The notes: generated by a model from the letters alone, not told the origin. Numbered from the stretch's first letter, positions 19,441-33,277 are shown. The stretch is 64,000 nt of DNA from Eutreptiella sp. 'Long Island Sound 2002' (GCA_964036045.1 OZ038383.1:64733725-64797724), one strand, 5' to 3'. Made by a program: numbers and translations.

Positions 19441-22150
19441 CCAACACATGCAAAAGAGGGGTAGGGGGTGCCATCCCTGGCCAGCAGGGCCAAAAAGCGC
19501 AATGGTACGCCCCTTCAAAAAGGCAAATGTTACAAAATTGGGACAGAAAATGGCACCATTTAGAGATTGTAGCGCTAAATTTGTCGTTTCCACACTGACC
19601 CGTCGCGCAAAACATGCTTTCTCCACAGAAGCATGTGCAAAATGTGGTTAGCAAAAGTCCTCACTAGTCTCGATTGTCAAACAAAACTGTGCAAAGCCGA
19701 AAAATGGCAACTTTCTAAGCTAACCACCATGTTGACTTATCCTTCTAAATTCAGCCCATACAGGAGTGGCTGGGGCTATCGGTGCCAATCAAAATCAAAA
19801 TACCCCATTCTTGCTCCAAAAAACAACCATCTTTGGTAACTTGCAGGCTAAGAATGGCCATTCTTTGGATGTACAGCGCTAAACCATCCCCGACTACAAC
19901 GCTTGTGAAGTCCAATACTACCCACCAAAATTGTACAAAATCATTCTGACGCTAAAAAGGGGGGGCAAGTTTGGAAGAATTTTGGGCCGAAAATGGCACA
20001 AATTAGAGCGGACGGCGGTGAACATGTCGTTTTGGTATTCAAGTTTATTTGAGGTCCAACACAGACAAAATAGGGATGGCAATGCTGCGGCTGCCCACCA
20101 AAGTCAAAGAATGCCATTTTGAGGCCAAAAAAGGGCAACATTTGACGATGTTCAGGCTAAAAATAGCATTTCTTGACACCCAAAATTGCGAACATGGTGT
20201 TTTTGGCAGTATAACATGGACAAACAAATGTTTTTTTGATTTCAACATGGGCGAAATGGGAGCAGGTGGTGCTATCGCTACCCACCAAAGTCTTAAAACA
20301 CCATTTTGGGGTGGAAAGATGGGCAATATATGAAACCTTTTGCGCTAAACTTAGCGGTCTCTTTGCCAACTACCCGGGAAATGTTGTTTCCGTACTCCAA
20401 CATCTACCAACCAGCTTTTGTGGAGTGCAACTTGTGCATGCTAGGGATGGGGAGTGCTGTTTCTGCCCACCAAAGTCAAAAAGCACCATATTGTGGCCAT
20501 AAAAATGGCATTTTTTTTTACAAATGTTGCGCTAAAAATAGCATATTTTGGAGCCCTTACCTCTGAAAATGTTGTTCCAGCAATCAACCATTGCATGAAA
20601 CATGTATCTTAGTACTTCAGCACATGCAAAAAGTAGGGGGGGGGGTAGGGGGTTATCACTGCCCACCATAGGCAGAAAAAGCATTTGATAGTCAAAAATG
20701 GCAATTATTGACGAATTTCACTGTACAAATAGCAATGTTTGGAGTTAAAAGCTCGAAAAACATTGTTTGGACAGTCAACCATCGACCCACACATGTTCTT
20801 TGGAGTCCGGTGGTTGCAAAATAGGGGATGCCATCACTGTCCACAAAGGCGATTTGTCGAGATGACAGCCCTGAAACAAAATTCTTGGCACAAAGCCATC
20901 GCCTGCGACATGCTTTTTGGAATGCATGCAAAATAGGGATAGTGCATGCAAACTAGGGGTGGGGAAAGCTATCGCTGCCCATTAGGGTCTGGTACATCAT
21001 TTTGTGCAAAAAAAAAGGCACAATGTGACGAAATGCTCTACAAATAGCTTTTTTTTTAAAGTGGACACACCTGAAGCTGTTGTTTGGGCAGTCACCCATT
21101 GCCTTGTCCCGCACGTGCCAAATAGGGGTGGAGGATGCTACAACTGCCCACCAAAGCCAAATGGCACCATTTTGAGGGCTTGAATGAGCAATTGCGGACA
21201 AATTTTTGCAATACGAAACCGTTGTCTTGGCAGTCAGCCACGACGCAAACATGTTTTCCTGAGTCCAACGCGTACCAAATAGGGGTGGGGGGTGCCATCA
21301 TTGCCCATTGAAATTAAACAACCCCATTCTCGAGCCAAAAAAAATGGCAATTTCCGTCCAATTTCGCGTTAGCAATCTTTGGAGCCGGCAGCCTTGATAC
21401 CGTTGTTGCCGCAATAAACCATCCGTGTTTTCTGAAACTCAGCATGTGCAAAATAGGTGTGTGGGGTTGCTATCAATGCCACCAAAGGGGGAAAAACCAC
21501 TTTGAGCCCAAAAAATGCTGATTTTTGACAAATTTTGTGCTAAAAGAAGTATTTTTGCGAAGCGACGGCCTGAAGCTGTTGTGTTGGCAGGCAACCATCG
21601 CCTGAAAAATGTTTTTTAGTCCAGCTTTTGTCAAAACTGTTACATTGACAGTCAACTGTTGGCCTGAACATGTTTGTTTGAGTCCAACAGTGTCAAATAT
21701 GGATGGGGGATGCTATCACTGGCCACCAAAGTCCTGTTCTGAGGCCAAATTTGGCAATGTTTAACGAATTTTGGGCCAAAAAGTAGAATCTTTCGAAGCC
21801 CAAAGTCCTGAATCTGTTGCTTTGCCAGCCAACCATTGACGAAGACGTGGATTATTGAGTATGCACAAAATAGGGATGGGGGGTGCTATGGCGGCCCGCA
21901 ATAGAAACACTATTTTGGCGGGGGGGGGGGGGAAGCAAGTTTGCCGAAAATTGGGCAAAGAATGGCATTTCGTGGAGCTGACAGCCTTGAAACTCGCGTT
22001 TTGGCAGTCACCCATTCTTAGGACATGTTTTTCCGAGTAAAATAGGCGTGGGGGGTACTATTACTGCCCGGCAGGGTAAAAAAAAAACCATTTAGGGCAA
22101 AAAAAGCAAACTTTTGACCAATTCTGGGCAAAAAGTGGCAAGCAAGGTTC
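19441..22150. repeat. Degenerate tandem repeat, ~170-190 bp unit
   Basis: A block reading roughly GCTATCACTGCCCACCAAAG, then CACCATTTTG, ATGGCAAT, GCTAAAAATAGCA, TGTTGTTTTGGCAGT, CAACCAT and ACATGT, returns about every 170-190 bases. Copies of the CCACCAAAG motif lie near 20095, 20278, 20468, 20660, 21148, 21478 and 21723. Units are strongly diverged, with indels; a few spacings differ (about 130 and 245). All ORFs here are short. Confidence 0.7.
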
Positions 22151-24559
22151 CCCAACATATCGGCAGTAGAGCATGCAGACCTAGAGTGTTCTAAATAGCC
22201 CTTTTCAAGGGCTTTGGAAGTATATACCACAAATACCAGCCCCTATGGGACACTCAGCGGGCACAAGCGAGGCAACAATCCCAGCAACTCTGAAAACTAT
22301 CTGCGTTCACGCGTTTGCCGTATCCCCGAGAGCTGTCTGGACAAATGTAGAAACCCTCCACAGACCCCCAATCCACAGCAGGCCAAGGAACCCGATTTCA
22401 TAGGCCAAGGGTTGCACCAGAAAAGCAGGGCGGCGAAATTGTGCATAGCACTGGGAAGAAAGCACAAAGTGACAGTTAGGGCACACTGCCAGGTGGTGGG
22501 GAAGGGATGGGCGTCCAGAAATGCACACACTGCCCACGCACACTGCCCACGAATCACTGCAGGCACAACCAATGAGTGCGCTTAGGCACGCTGGCCGTGG
22601 CTGTGCCATTGGCCGCAGGGGCAGATTTTGCGCAGCTGACACAAACACCTCCTCAGTTTGTCTGGGGCAGGAGCGCGTGTTGCAGGAGCACATTTGCAAC
22701 ACATCGGAAGGAGTTCAAGTGGACAGATGGGAACTCCGGGAGGGCACGTCCAAGTCTGCCTGCGGGCGGAGGTCTTCCCAGGTTAGGGTTAGGGTGCTCC
22801 TTTTCATACCTCTGCTCGTGCAGCATCACATCTTGAAACGCGGTGCTGAGCTGTCAGACATGCGAATCACCCATCAGAGGCAAGCTTGGCCCCTACCCCT
22901 GCCCCTGCCCTGCCACTGCCCACACCCTGCTCCTGCCGCTGCCACTGCAGCTTGCCCCCGCCCCTGCCCTTGCCCTAACACACTTTTGGGTACAGACATC
23001 AGACACGGGCACGCTGAGCACTTTGAAACAGCAGCATGAGCTGCGTTGCAGGTGCAGTCTCTGTACCCCCTCCCCTTGTGTCCAGTGAACACTGAACGCG
23101 CGACGTCCTTTCGTTGAGACCTGGGACACAATTAATTTGGGTACCAAATCTATACAGTCCAAACACCACGCGGTTGCTAGGCAATGTGTTCGTTGGCCAT
23201 AAATCAGCGACAGCCGCTACCCTCCAGAATCACTCTGGCATCCGCAACAGTGCCGCAGGTCTAAACATGGCAAAGTTGCGGCACAAATAGTCCACTCTGC
23301 CCAGCAACACGCCATTTGCTGCCCCAATCAATAGGTCATGCTCACTCCTATAGGTCAATGTGTCTGTTGGAGGGGGGGGGGGGATGCACTTCTCTGGACA
23401 TGATGGGATTGAACTTGGAAATTGGCTGTGAGAGAAATATCTGTCACCAGAGAATGACTCCATGCAAGCCACACTCCCTTCTGGAATTGTACCTCTGCCT
23501 CCGGCTGTTCTAGTTGGGAAGATTGTGATTGTCAAGTCCTGTGCAACGCAGTATGTGTATGCTGGGCCCCCAGGGCTTTCCCCTTTCAGCATTTGGTTTG
23601 TGCCAGCGCATCTTTCATCTCGCTTACGGGATATGCAAATTTTGCAGCTCAAACGAACAACATGTTCTGCTTTTTTTCATGAGGGAAGGCTTGGCATGGG
23701 TTCTGCGGCCCTGTGTCACAAGACCAGTCATGTTTAGGGAATGCCCAGCGGGGAGGAGACACCGGCACATAAATGCAACCATGTTGGGCGGACTGGGTCT
23801 CTGTGTGGCACTGGATAGATCAAACAAGTGGACAACCACCGCTGGTGCACTCATGGTGTCGAGTTGGGATGTTACACTCCATGACTAAGGTGGGGAAACG
23901 GTACACCGTCCGTGTAACACAGAATAAGCGCACGCAGACACTCAATGGAGCAACGAATTCAAGAGCAATAAAATTTTTGGCAATGCCGCCCCCACCGGAG
24001 CCCATAGCGCCACTCCAGTGATCTAAAGGGAATGTGTCCACACTGCCTCTCCACATACGTGTTCCCCTGCAACACATACAGCCAAGGGGGGGGGGGGTTG
24101 CAGTTTGGGGGGGGGGGTCAAATCCAATCCTGAAGAATTGCGGAAAATTGTGGAAATATTGCAATACAGTAAGCAACCCTCCTTAACCCTCAAGTTGCAA
24201 CATTTCTGGACAGGTGGTTCAAATTTTTTCTTTCCATCATTCAAAAGGTGCATGGGCAGCACAATTACAGGAGGCGCCCCTCAATATCATTGAATCATTG
24301 AATCATTGAAGCATGAACCAAAGGCAGCGGATGTTGTAATCTAATTTGTGCTGTCCCACACTGTGAGAAAAAGTGTTTCACATCACCACCAGAAGTGGGC
24401 TGTGAGGTGAAGGGGCATGCAATTGCCACCATTTTGGCGCGTTGGACAGGCCCAACAGGGGGTATATCAATAGCACAGGGGATGGCCAACTTTCTCCTGG
24501 GGGATTGCCATACCCACGAGCATTAGCACTAGGTTATATTGGGCAGCATATAGTACTTT
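22151..24559. other. Unassigned stretch with a C-rich tract
   Basis: No protein-like ORF. A C-rich degenerate hexamer tract (CCCCTGCC-type) lies near 22890-22975, and poly-G runs occur near 23371-23383 and 24087-24118. A TTAGGGTTAGGG at about 22784 is only two units long. Confidence 0.45.
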
Positions 24560-25200
24560 GTAGGTCTGAGCAACATGTACCAGCGTTGGCTGTGCTAGGG
24601 TGCTAACACTTTGCTTTGCGGTATGTTGGGGTACCTTGGGAGATGTTGGGGTACCTTGGCATACGTGGCAATGGATTGCGGTAGGATGGGGTCCGTTGGG
24701 GTATGTTCGGGTAGGTTGGGCTAGGTTGGGGCTGGATAGGGTGGCTTGGGTTAGAGTTGGGTAGATTGGGGTGGGTTGGGGAGGGATGAAGTAGCTTGGT
24801 TTACCCATGGTCAAGTGGGGTAGCTTGCAGTAGGTTGGGATACGTTGGGGAACCTGGGGGTACCTTGGGGGGGGGGGTACATTGTGCTAAGTGGATTGGG
24901 GTCCGATGGGGTACTGTAGGTTAGGGTAGGGTGGGTTGGGGAATGTTGGGTGAGGGTGGAGTAGGGCACAGTTGGGTACCTTGAGTTAGAGAGGAGTGCC
25001 ATGGGGCAGGCTGCGGTGTGTTGTGGTACCGTGTGTTAGGGTGGTGTATGTTGGGGTAGGATGGGGTGTGTACATTGGGGAAGCTTGGGGGTAGGGTACA
25101 TTGCGGTACGTTGGGGAACAATGAGGTGAATTGGGGTAGCGCGGGGTAGGTTGGGAAATGGTGGGGTACCCTAGGGTGAGTAGGGGAACCTTGGAATACA
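24560..25200 (+). repeat. G-rich degenerate minisatellite (TTGGGGTA-type)
   Basis: Dozens of spaced TTGGGGTA, GTTGGGGTA and GGGTACCTTGG motifs lie on the plus strand in units of about 10-20 bases. Motif and strand bias match the array at 2240-2960. The minus-strand ORFs are Pro/Thr/Tyr repeats caused by it. Confidence 0.7.
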
Positions 25201-25555
25201 CCATGTTATAAGCATTTTACGAGAGGCGTTGGGAGGGGGGGGGTGGATTTTGGTTGGCTTGGGACATGACACACAGATGGGGAGACATCGATGGGGACCC
25301 AGGGATCCAGCCTAACCCCCCGTACCCCATGCCCCATGTGCCATTGGATGCTGCATACAAAAACCATACACTTCGAAATGGGCAAGATTCCACTACAATG
25401 GTTCGTTGCAACCTAGCCATCAAGATCATCAAGACCAGAAGCCGAATGCAAACAACATTTACTCATGCATCCTCGAATGTCAGCATACGGGTGGAGGAAA
25501 CCGCGAGTAACTGTGGCACGGAGAATGTCTGCAAACTTGAACATGAACCCCCGGT
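25201..25555. other. Unassigned flank of element B
   Basis: Short host sequence, including a poly-G run near 25226, up to the GCAAC target duplication at 25556-25560. No gene seen. Confidence 0.5.
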
Positions 25556-25560
25556 GCAAC

Positions 25561-26093
25561 TGAAAGTGCTGCCCTGGGTCGTTGATGGTGCCGGAGGGCT
25601 CGGGGCCGGCAAGACCAGTGGGGCAGGCACGCGAGGAGTCGACCTGAACGCTGCTGTTGGGGGTAGAACCGGATACACGGACACCAACGGAGGCGAGAGC
25701 AGCAACAACGGAAGCAAGATCCATGTTGATTGTTATCCGGCAGAAAGTCCCAGTCTATGAAGAAAATTGATGCGGATTATCCTAAGTACATCTGAGTGTC
25801 CAAAACTATCTGAAAAGATTTATATAAATCGGATTGTGAAAAAATATTTGGCTGATTTGGCTTCGGGCGCGCATCAGCGGCAATTGGCGATTCCAGGTAA
25901 TTGATCGGAACGCGACGGATTTACGATGAATGGACCGCGGAATCAGATCCGGCATATCAGAAATATATAGGTCTGATCCTGAGACTGAGCTGCGAGGCGG
26001 CGATTCCGCCGAAGCAGAGAAAATGACCAAAATGTAGTCAATCTGGGGCAGATCTGTGAAAATCTGAGCAGATGGGGGTTAGCCGCACTTACA
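25561..26093 (-). repeat. Element B 3' LTR
   Basis: It is 533 bp with TG...CA ends, preceded by the target duplication GCAAC. It carries B-specific variants, such as a TTTATATAAATC stretch, shared only with the LTR at 46777-47309. Confidence 0.95.
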
Positions 26094-26103
26094 CTCCCCC
26101 TCC
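26094..26103 (-). promoter_or_regulatory. Element B polypurine tract
   Basis: GGAGGGGGAG on the minus strand directly before the 3' LTR, as in A and C. Confidence 0.9.
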
Positions 26104-27941
26104 AAAAACACACTGGGGTGTGACGCTACGTCAACGAAGAACGTAGTGCGGGTAAGTCCCAGAAAAAAATAGAAATGTAGCCTCGATGGGGCGAAATCTG
26201 CTTGATCTGACCTGATTTGGGCTGAATTGGCACTGAATCAGAATGGATGAACCTGAAATGAGACAGAATGAGGAGTGACGAACAGTCCTCCGTGCAGTAA
26301 AACATTAGGTTAAGGGCTAAAAGGCATGTAAACGTATCGAGAATCGATACCAAACCATGCACTGGTTGAGAATGAGGTAGATTATTGGTGGATTGAGTGG
26401 GGGAATCAGGAAATGGTGTGACATCTCGGCGCTCTGGCACAGTTTAGCTGTCGCGGGCACGCTACGGTGTTCTCCACGTACTCTACATCGTGTTACTCCC
26501 GCTTTTCTCGTTCTGAAAAGTTCAGCATGTGCTTCAGATTTGGCGCATCTGGCGGATGATCACAAGATTCAGCAAGATTGAGAATCAATTTAAGCAGAGA
26601 TGAAGGAGATGAAACAATCACAGAGAGGGAAAACAAATAAAATTGTAATCTGCAGGTCCTAAGTGAGCAGAAAAACATCAGCGTCAACTAAGTTAAGCAA
26701 AGCCGTAAACAGATCTTCGAGGAATGAGAGGAGATTACATAGAAATCAACCTAAATTGTCCTAAAATGAGGCAAATTCCCTAAGATGAAGGTGAAATGAA
26801 GCGGACTGTCTAGAACTAAAACTACTAACACTTTCGTTTACACTAGAGTTAATATATATTGTCGTTTATTCAGCTCAATTGTGCTTTCCGGCACGTTGGT
26901 TCGCGAGCATCCAACAGATTCCATGAAAATGTGGATCATGTGATGATGCATCATGATGGGACATGCTGGCCCTGGATCCTTGGCATGTAACGCGCCGAAG
27001 GTTCGCTGAAGGCGCTTAACTGACAGTATATAACTGAGAGACACCGCATAGTCCTTTATTTACAGTGGCGGCGGTGTCAATCGACTTGGACAAGGCCCAT
27101 CTTTCGATTGAGTCCCACAAGACACTTGGATTCACCATTTTCGACAGTTTCTGGTCGGATTGAGCTCACATTGGCGTGTGCCAAAAATACAACGAAGCTT
27201 ACGGACTTCAGAGGTTGCTTATAGAAGTCCCTAGAGCCTCTGTCTGAAGGTTGTCTGAACAATTGACGTCTGGGTTTCGAGCAACAATGGCAGAATGAAG
27301 GACAAACCTGAGAAATTCAAGGCAAATTTGAGGATCCTGGATCTGAATCTGGACTTTGGCTTCCGCATCACGGCAAATGAAGGTAAGATCTGAGTTCCTG
27401 GCGTCGCATCTGGTGCAGCCAGTACTACAGGGGGTGCCTGTAGGGGTGAATGTCGCTGGCCAGCGTTTTTACTATGTACATTTGCTTCCATCTGCACGAG
27501 TAGCCAAATTCCAAAGATGCACAGACCAACAGAGACAAGATTACCCCGAATCTGCCTGAATTAAGCCTGAGTTTGGTTTTCTCTAGACACGGCAGCACAC
27601 TCCGTGGCTTTCGGCAGCGTATCTACGCCTTGTCTGCCGAACGGAGACCAAAGAAAAGTTGATTGACGTCAAATTATCAAACATTCGCAGTTCTCCACAT
27701 CATGATGTAATCAGGAAGAATGAACAGTGGATTGAGCAGAATGTGGTTCTTTCAAGTCGTCAGAACACTCACATTGGAATAAGTGGTCGACGGGGCGAGG
27801 CTGGAGCTTTTGTAGGAGTTGGACATGCAAGGGTTTCGAACCTACACCCTTGAGCCCTAGCGACGAGTGCCATGACGCCCTGGACTAGACGACTGTTACC
27901 CAGATTATGGCGTCGGCGACTCAAGTCACGACGGATCTCCC
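26104..27941 (-). other. Element B long 3' untranslated region with tRNA-like segment
   Basis: This is the counterpart of 8430-10266 in A, with scattered substitutions and indels. It contains the same stem-loop (TTCGGCAG/CTGCCGAA) and the same ~190 base tRNA-like segment (about 27748-27939) with the A-box-like motif at 27878-27887 and the B-box-like motif at about 27832-27842, just downstream of the pol stop. No frame is conserved across A, B and C. Confidence 0.6.
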
Positions 27942-30900
27942 TCAATTCGGCCAAGCACGAATACATGTGACCACCAACCTGTCTGGTCGGGCCCTCGTAC
28001 GGCTTGGGCGCTGCAAATCAGCGGCCGATCTCGAAGCTTGGTCCTCATTTGGCTCCTGGGCTGGCCTGACCGCAGGAGGGGGGATCGACGGATCAGCCCT
28101 GGAATGTGGCTGCTGAGGGCCGTAAAAGGCTGGATCTCGATTCACCACAGGTCTTTTTCCGTCGCTCTCCACCTGTCTGTCTGGTTTCGACAGACAGTCT
28201 GTCAGGAGTACGCCAATTTCGGGGTGCTTCTTGAGGAAGTCGATGAACCCCTTGGTGTACCCATGGACAAAAGAATGGGCTGGTTCCCAGTTGTTGTGAC
28301 TGGAATCAAAGCCCCTCCACTCACATAGAAATTCCCATTCGCCCTTTTCGTCACGTCTTGCTTCTAAAATCCTCTTGAGTTCGTACTTCCCTCCTTCGAT
28401 GACCCGATCGGACAAAAATTTCGAAGTCCAAAAAAGGGGTTTAACCCGATCCTTGGGGGAGGGGATCTCTCTCTTGAGGCGATCGCCCGAAACGTCAATT
28501 TCCCTGCTGACATCCACACGAATCCTCCACCTGTTCTCACCTAGACGCGCTGTAACAGCGAATGGCCCCTCCCACAAGGGAAGAAGCTTATCATCTCCGT
28601 CCAGGGTGATTTCAGATTTTCGAAGCCAAACTCGATCATCGACTTCAAAATTGTGGGGTTTTTTTCGGCCTTGATTCTGAACCCAAAGCCAGTCAGCTTG
28701 ATGCTTATCGATTAATTTCGGGACAGTTTTTTCTGCTCGTTGGATTTCGTCCAAAAACAACGAAGCATCTTTACAAGGGCGAGGATTATTCAACGGCATG
28801 TTCCACCAACACTTCTTTCGTCCAAAGACAATTTCATTTGGAGAAAGGCCATGGTACAAAGGCTTGTTGTGCTAACGGCGAAGGAATGCGAAGAGAACTT
28901 CAAGCCAATGGAAGTCTTTCTCACTGGCGAGCTCCTTACGAAGCATATTTATAATTGAGCGGCCGGCTCTTTCGCCAGGCAGCGCTCGATGTGAGTGGAT
29001 TTCACACCTGAGGTGGTGGATTCCAAGGCGAGCACAGAATTCTCTCCACCATTCGGAGGTGTACTCTTTGCCTGAGTCCGTAACCACCTCGGATGGGACG
29101 TCCCAACCTCCCATCCAGGTCTGCGCGCACCATTTAGCGGCAGCCTTGCCAGTCATTGACTCGATGTTGCAAGGCAACACCTGAATGTAGCCAGAATGAC
29201 GGCACTGAATAAGGAGCACTCCATTGACCTTTTTGTTGGTCCAATGGCACTCTTCGTCGTCGAGTTCACCAAGATAGAAAAAATCACTGGTGACTCTGTT
29301 AAAGAGGCGCTCCGGAATAGGATGTGGCCTCAGATGGCCGTGCTTCTTCGCGCCCGGTGGCGTCGCGACAGCACATTGGGCACATCTGGCGGCTACTTCC
29401 ATGCAATGAGTATATAGCCTTGAGCCAAACAACCTATGTTTAATCATCGACCATAATCTACGGCCATGTGCGTGGGGGGACTCCCATTTGTGCCACCAGT
29501 TTAACACTCGGGGGGCCAGGGCGTCTGGTACGCACAATTTACCCTCCATCCACAGCTTCCCCCCATCCAACGAATATTCAGCAAAGATTCCGTCCTTGTG
29601 AGCATCTTTGGATTTGAGATTCTCAAAGACCTCTTTAAACATGGAATCATGCAGATAATCGGACGTCCAGTCACGGATGATAAGGGAATCTTTCGGCAGG
29701 GGTGGAGTTTTGGCCGGATCGCGACGCTTAATGCCCTGAATCAACCGAAATCCACTTACACGTCGGGTATAGTCAAACCGTTTCACACTCCCTGAGGAGG
29801 GATCGGTGACTTGCTCCACGACTTTCAGTGATTTGGTGCAGATCTCATGGGCATGCGCCGGATCTGAGAAGGCCGTGATGTCGTGACACGGGCATGCGTG
29901 CTGTTTAACAGCGCATTGCATGCATTCACGTCGGATGAGCTTTTTTTCTTCTTGATCCCACTCGATCACGACGTGGCGGTCCTGCTCCGTACCATGGATG
30001 TTGGTACTTTGCAGCCCCTCTGAAGCGGGGTAAGCCCATCGGCTCAGAGCATCCGCTACCGTGTTGTGTTTTCCAGGCAAATACGATACATGGAGGTCAA
30101 ACAGACTGAGAAATTCGTGCCATCTGGCCCGTCGACCAGCTGGGCTCGCGACAGTATCAATGTGTTCGGTGGCCCAATACTCCAGAGATCGATGATCCGT
30201 CAGGACCTCGACTCGATTGGTGCCAACCCACGATTGGTACTTTTTTAAAGCACAGATTATGGCGTAGGTTTCTTGCTCACGCGGCGACCATTGCATCTGG
30301 CGTGGAGCTAGCTTCCGCGACCAAAATGCAAGAGGGTAATGATCACCTGTGGCTTCATCAACCTGTTCAAGGACAGCTCCGATCGCGTACCTAGAAGCGT
30401 CGGTTCTTATGTAGAAGGGTCGGTCGAATTGCGGCACATGCAACGTGGCGACTTCGCAGAGGGCCGCCTGCAAGTGATAGAAGGCCTCCTCGCACTCGTC
30501 AGTCCACTTGACACGAACCTTTGAACCTGCCTTGCCCGCATCTCTCCCTACCTTCAATAATTCAGTGAGGGGGGCAGCAAATTTGGCATAATTCGGCACA
30601 ATTGTGTGGTAAAAATTGCAACAACCCAGGAATCCTCTCAATTCCGCGATCGTCTCAGGGCGCTTCCACTTCTGAATAGCGACGAGCTTCCCTGGACTGG
30701 GTCGTCGGGTGCCATTCTCAAGGAGAGAACCACAAAATTCGACTGATTTAAAAAATAGTTTTCCCTTCTTTGGCCCACAAATCAGCTGATTGGCATCAAG
30801 AATGTCCAAAACCTGGTTCAGCTGCTTTTCATGTAGGGCCACCAGCTCAGCTTCGGTCAGTCGCTCCCCCTCTGTCGCGATGATTATGTCATCTATGTAC

Positions 30901-32735
30901 ACACTCACGAAGGCACGAAGCTCAGGATGAGCTGTAAAAAGCACATCCTCCATCATTCTTTGAAAAAACGAAGGGGCGTTCTTCAGGCCCATGGGCATGA
31001 CCGTCCACTGGACTGGGCCACATGGCGTGCACATACAGGTGAGAGGTCGGCTGTCCTTCCTCAACGGCATTTGGTGAAAGCCGTGACGGAGATCCAGCAC
31101 AGAAAACAAACGACCTCTTGCCCTCTTGGCGATTTCCTCCTCAATGAGGGGCAGGGGGTGCGAATCCGCCTTGGTTTCGGCGTTGAGGTTGCGAAAATCA
31201 ACAACCATTGGCCAACCATCAATAGTGTTCTGGTCTGCAGGCGGCGGCTTCGGGACTGTGAAGGGTGCACAGCACCATTCGCTGGTCATACAACCCTCAA
31301 GCCAACCAAATTCCCTGAGATTTCTCTCGATTATTTTTCTGAGTATCTCATGTTTGTGTCCATGGTTCTCATAAGGACGCTGTTTCTTCGCCTTGTAACC
31401 TTCACGAAGCTCGATGAAGGCTTCACCGAACTGCCCACGGACAGGGGGGTCTTTGATCAACTTCCCCGAAAGGGTTGTGTCCTTCCGTTCCTCAAAAATC
31501 TTGTCTCTCTTCTTGGAACACAACTCAGTGTCCACCTGATCGCCAGGAATTACTGTCGAAAAAACCTTGGCGATTTCTTCGGCCTTGGCAGGAAGAATCT
31601 TCTTACGGATGTCCCTAAAAAGGTCCGTATCAACTACCTCTTGAAGATAGGTGGGTCGAGTGTCGACATTCCAGAGATTCTCTTCGTGATCCAGCTCCTC
31701 GAAAGGATCTATGAAAGCTTCCACAGGGGGTTTTTCATAAAAAACTCTGAATTTGCGGCACGATTTAAAATTTTTCTTCGCCCATGCACTGAAGATTCTT
31801 TTGGATGTAGATCGTATTGGAGAAGAGGGAGACGAGGCGGATCCATTTGACGTTGGATCACCTTGGGCATCTGACGGACAAAAATCAGAAAAAATAGATT
31901 CATCATCAATACCACGCTCAACCTCAGATTCAGACCCAACACAGGAATCAGTACCAGAATCAGCAGAATCAGAGTCAGAAAGCTTTCCATCCACCAGGAA
32001 TGCAAGCGAACTCCAGGACCGCTGTGGCAGAGGACCTGTGTCGTCCCTGGCATACAGCTTAATCTTCCTGGGAAGTTCGATGTAATCTACACAAATGTCT
32101 TGCAATTCCTGAAACCAAGGCTTGTCGTCCCACAAGGGCACAACTAAAATCGCCTGGGTTTTATCTTGCTTGATTTTGTGGATGACCTGCTGGATTAAGT
32201 GAAACGGAGGATTAATCCACAACTTCTTGTCCCATTTATGGGTCCAAGCGTCGCGAAAGTGCTTGTCAAAGCGCTTGTTCTCACGGTTAGCAAAGGCATC
32301 ATACTGTGGCCAAAAGGAATGGTGTTCATAAAAATATTCACAAATTGTATCGCGCCATTTGTCGACAACTCTGTAGGATGAAGAGTGCCAGCGCGAAGGG
32401 CGTCGTGGCTGGGAGTCCCTACGAAGACATTCTAACTCTCGGGAGTAATCGGCACTCCCATTCACCTCTGCAATGGTGACATCTTCGCCAAATTTTGGTG
32501 TAACCTTTTGCTTCAAAAATTCTTCTGCACTTTTAAACCCTGCGTGCAAAAAACGAAATTCAGGACGCTCCAAGGGACCTGACTCCAGCAAAAAACAACG
32601 CCGATGACCTACGGGCGCCACCCTGTTCTTGCGAAGCCAAGGATGGCCCAAGTAAAGGTCATACTTATGTCGGCACGATAGAAGTAGTCATCCTTAAGGA
32701 CAACTTCCTCCACATTACCTTCTTCCCAAAGGTCT
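27942..32735 (-). pseudogene. pol: Element B pol, distal part (disrupted)
   Basis: Encodes the end of PR, the Dam-like domain, RT, RNase H, integrase and chromodomain of the family, about 97% like A and C by eye. Three lesions: a TAG at 28872-28874 where C has TAC (Tyr of RRYHNTP in the integrase), leaving the chromodomain part in frame but cut off; a 1-base T deletion at about 32664 just before LGHPW; and the break at 32735 where element C sits. The catalytic motifs WINPPF, YIDD, TDAS and the integrase acidic residues are still readable. Confidence 0.9.
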
Positions 32736-33267
32736 TGAAAGTGCTGCCCTGGGTCGTTGAGGGTGCCGGAGGGCTCGGGGCCGGCAAGACCAGTGGGGCA
32801 GGCACGCGAGGAGTCTCCCTGGACGTTGTTATTGGGGGTAGAACCGGATACTCGAACACCAACGGAGGCGAGAGCAGCGACAACAGAAGCAAGGTCCATG
32901 CTGATTGTTATCCGGCAGAAAATCCCAGTCTATGAAGAAAATTGACGCGGATTATTCTAAATACATCTGAGTGTCCAAAACTGTCTGAAAAGATTTAAAT
33001 AATCCAATTATGTAAAAATGTTTGGCCGATCTGGCCCGCGAGCGCGCGTCAGCGGCAAATGGCGATTCCAGCTAAAATAGCGGAACGCGGCGGATTTACG
33101 GGGAATGGACCGCGGAATCAAATCCGGCATATCAGAAATATATAGGAAATATCCTGAGACTGAGCTGCGAGGCGGCGATTCCGCCGAAGCAAAGAAAATG
33201 ACCAAAATGTAGCCAATCTGGGCAGAATGTCTGAAAATCTGAGCAGATGGGGCTAGCCGCACTTACA
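32736..33267 (-). repeat. Element C 3' LTR
   Basis: It is 532 bp, TGAAAGTGC...GCACTTACA on the plus strand. It carries C-type variants in the LTR-encoded start of gag (NNVQG in place of SSVQV). Confidence 0.95.
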
Positions 33268-33277
33268 CTCCCCCTCC
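33268..33277 (-). promoter_or_regulatory. Element C polypurine tract
   Basis: GGAGGGGGAG on the minus strand directly upstream of the 3' LTR. Confidence 0.9.

Noticed and set aside
22784-22795. TTAGGGTTAGGG as an interstitial telomere
   Set aside because: Only two units; expected by chance in a window this size with G-rich composition.
30927-31850. 307-codon plus-strand ORF and similar ORFs opposite pol in A and C
   Set aside because: Antisense shadow of the RT region; its apparent conservation follows from conservation of pol.
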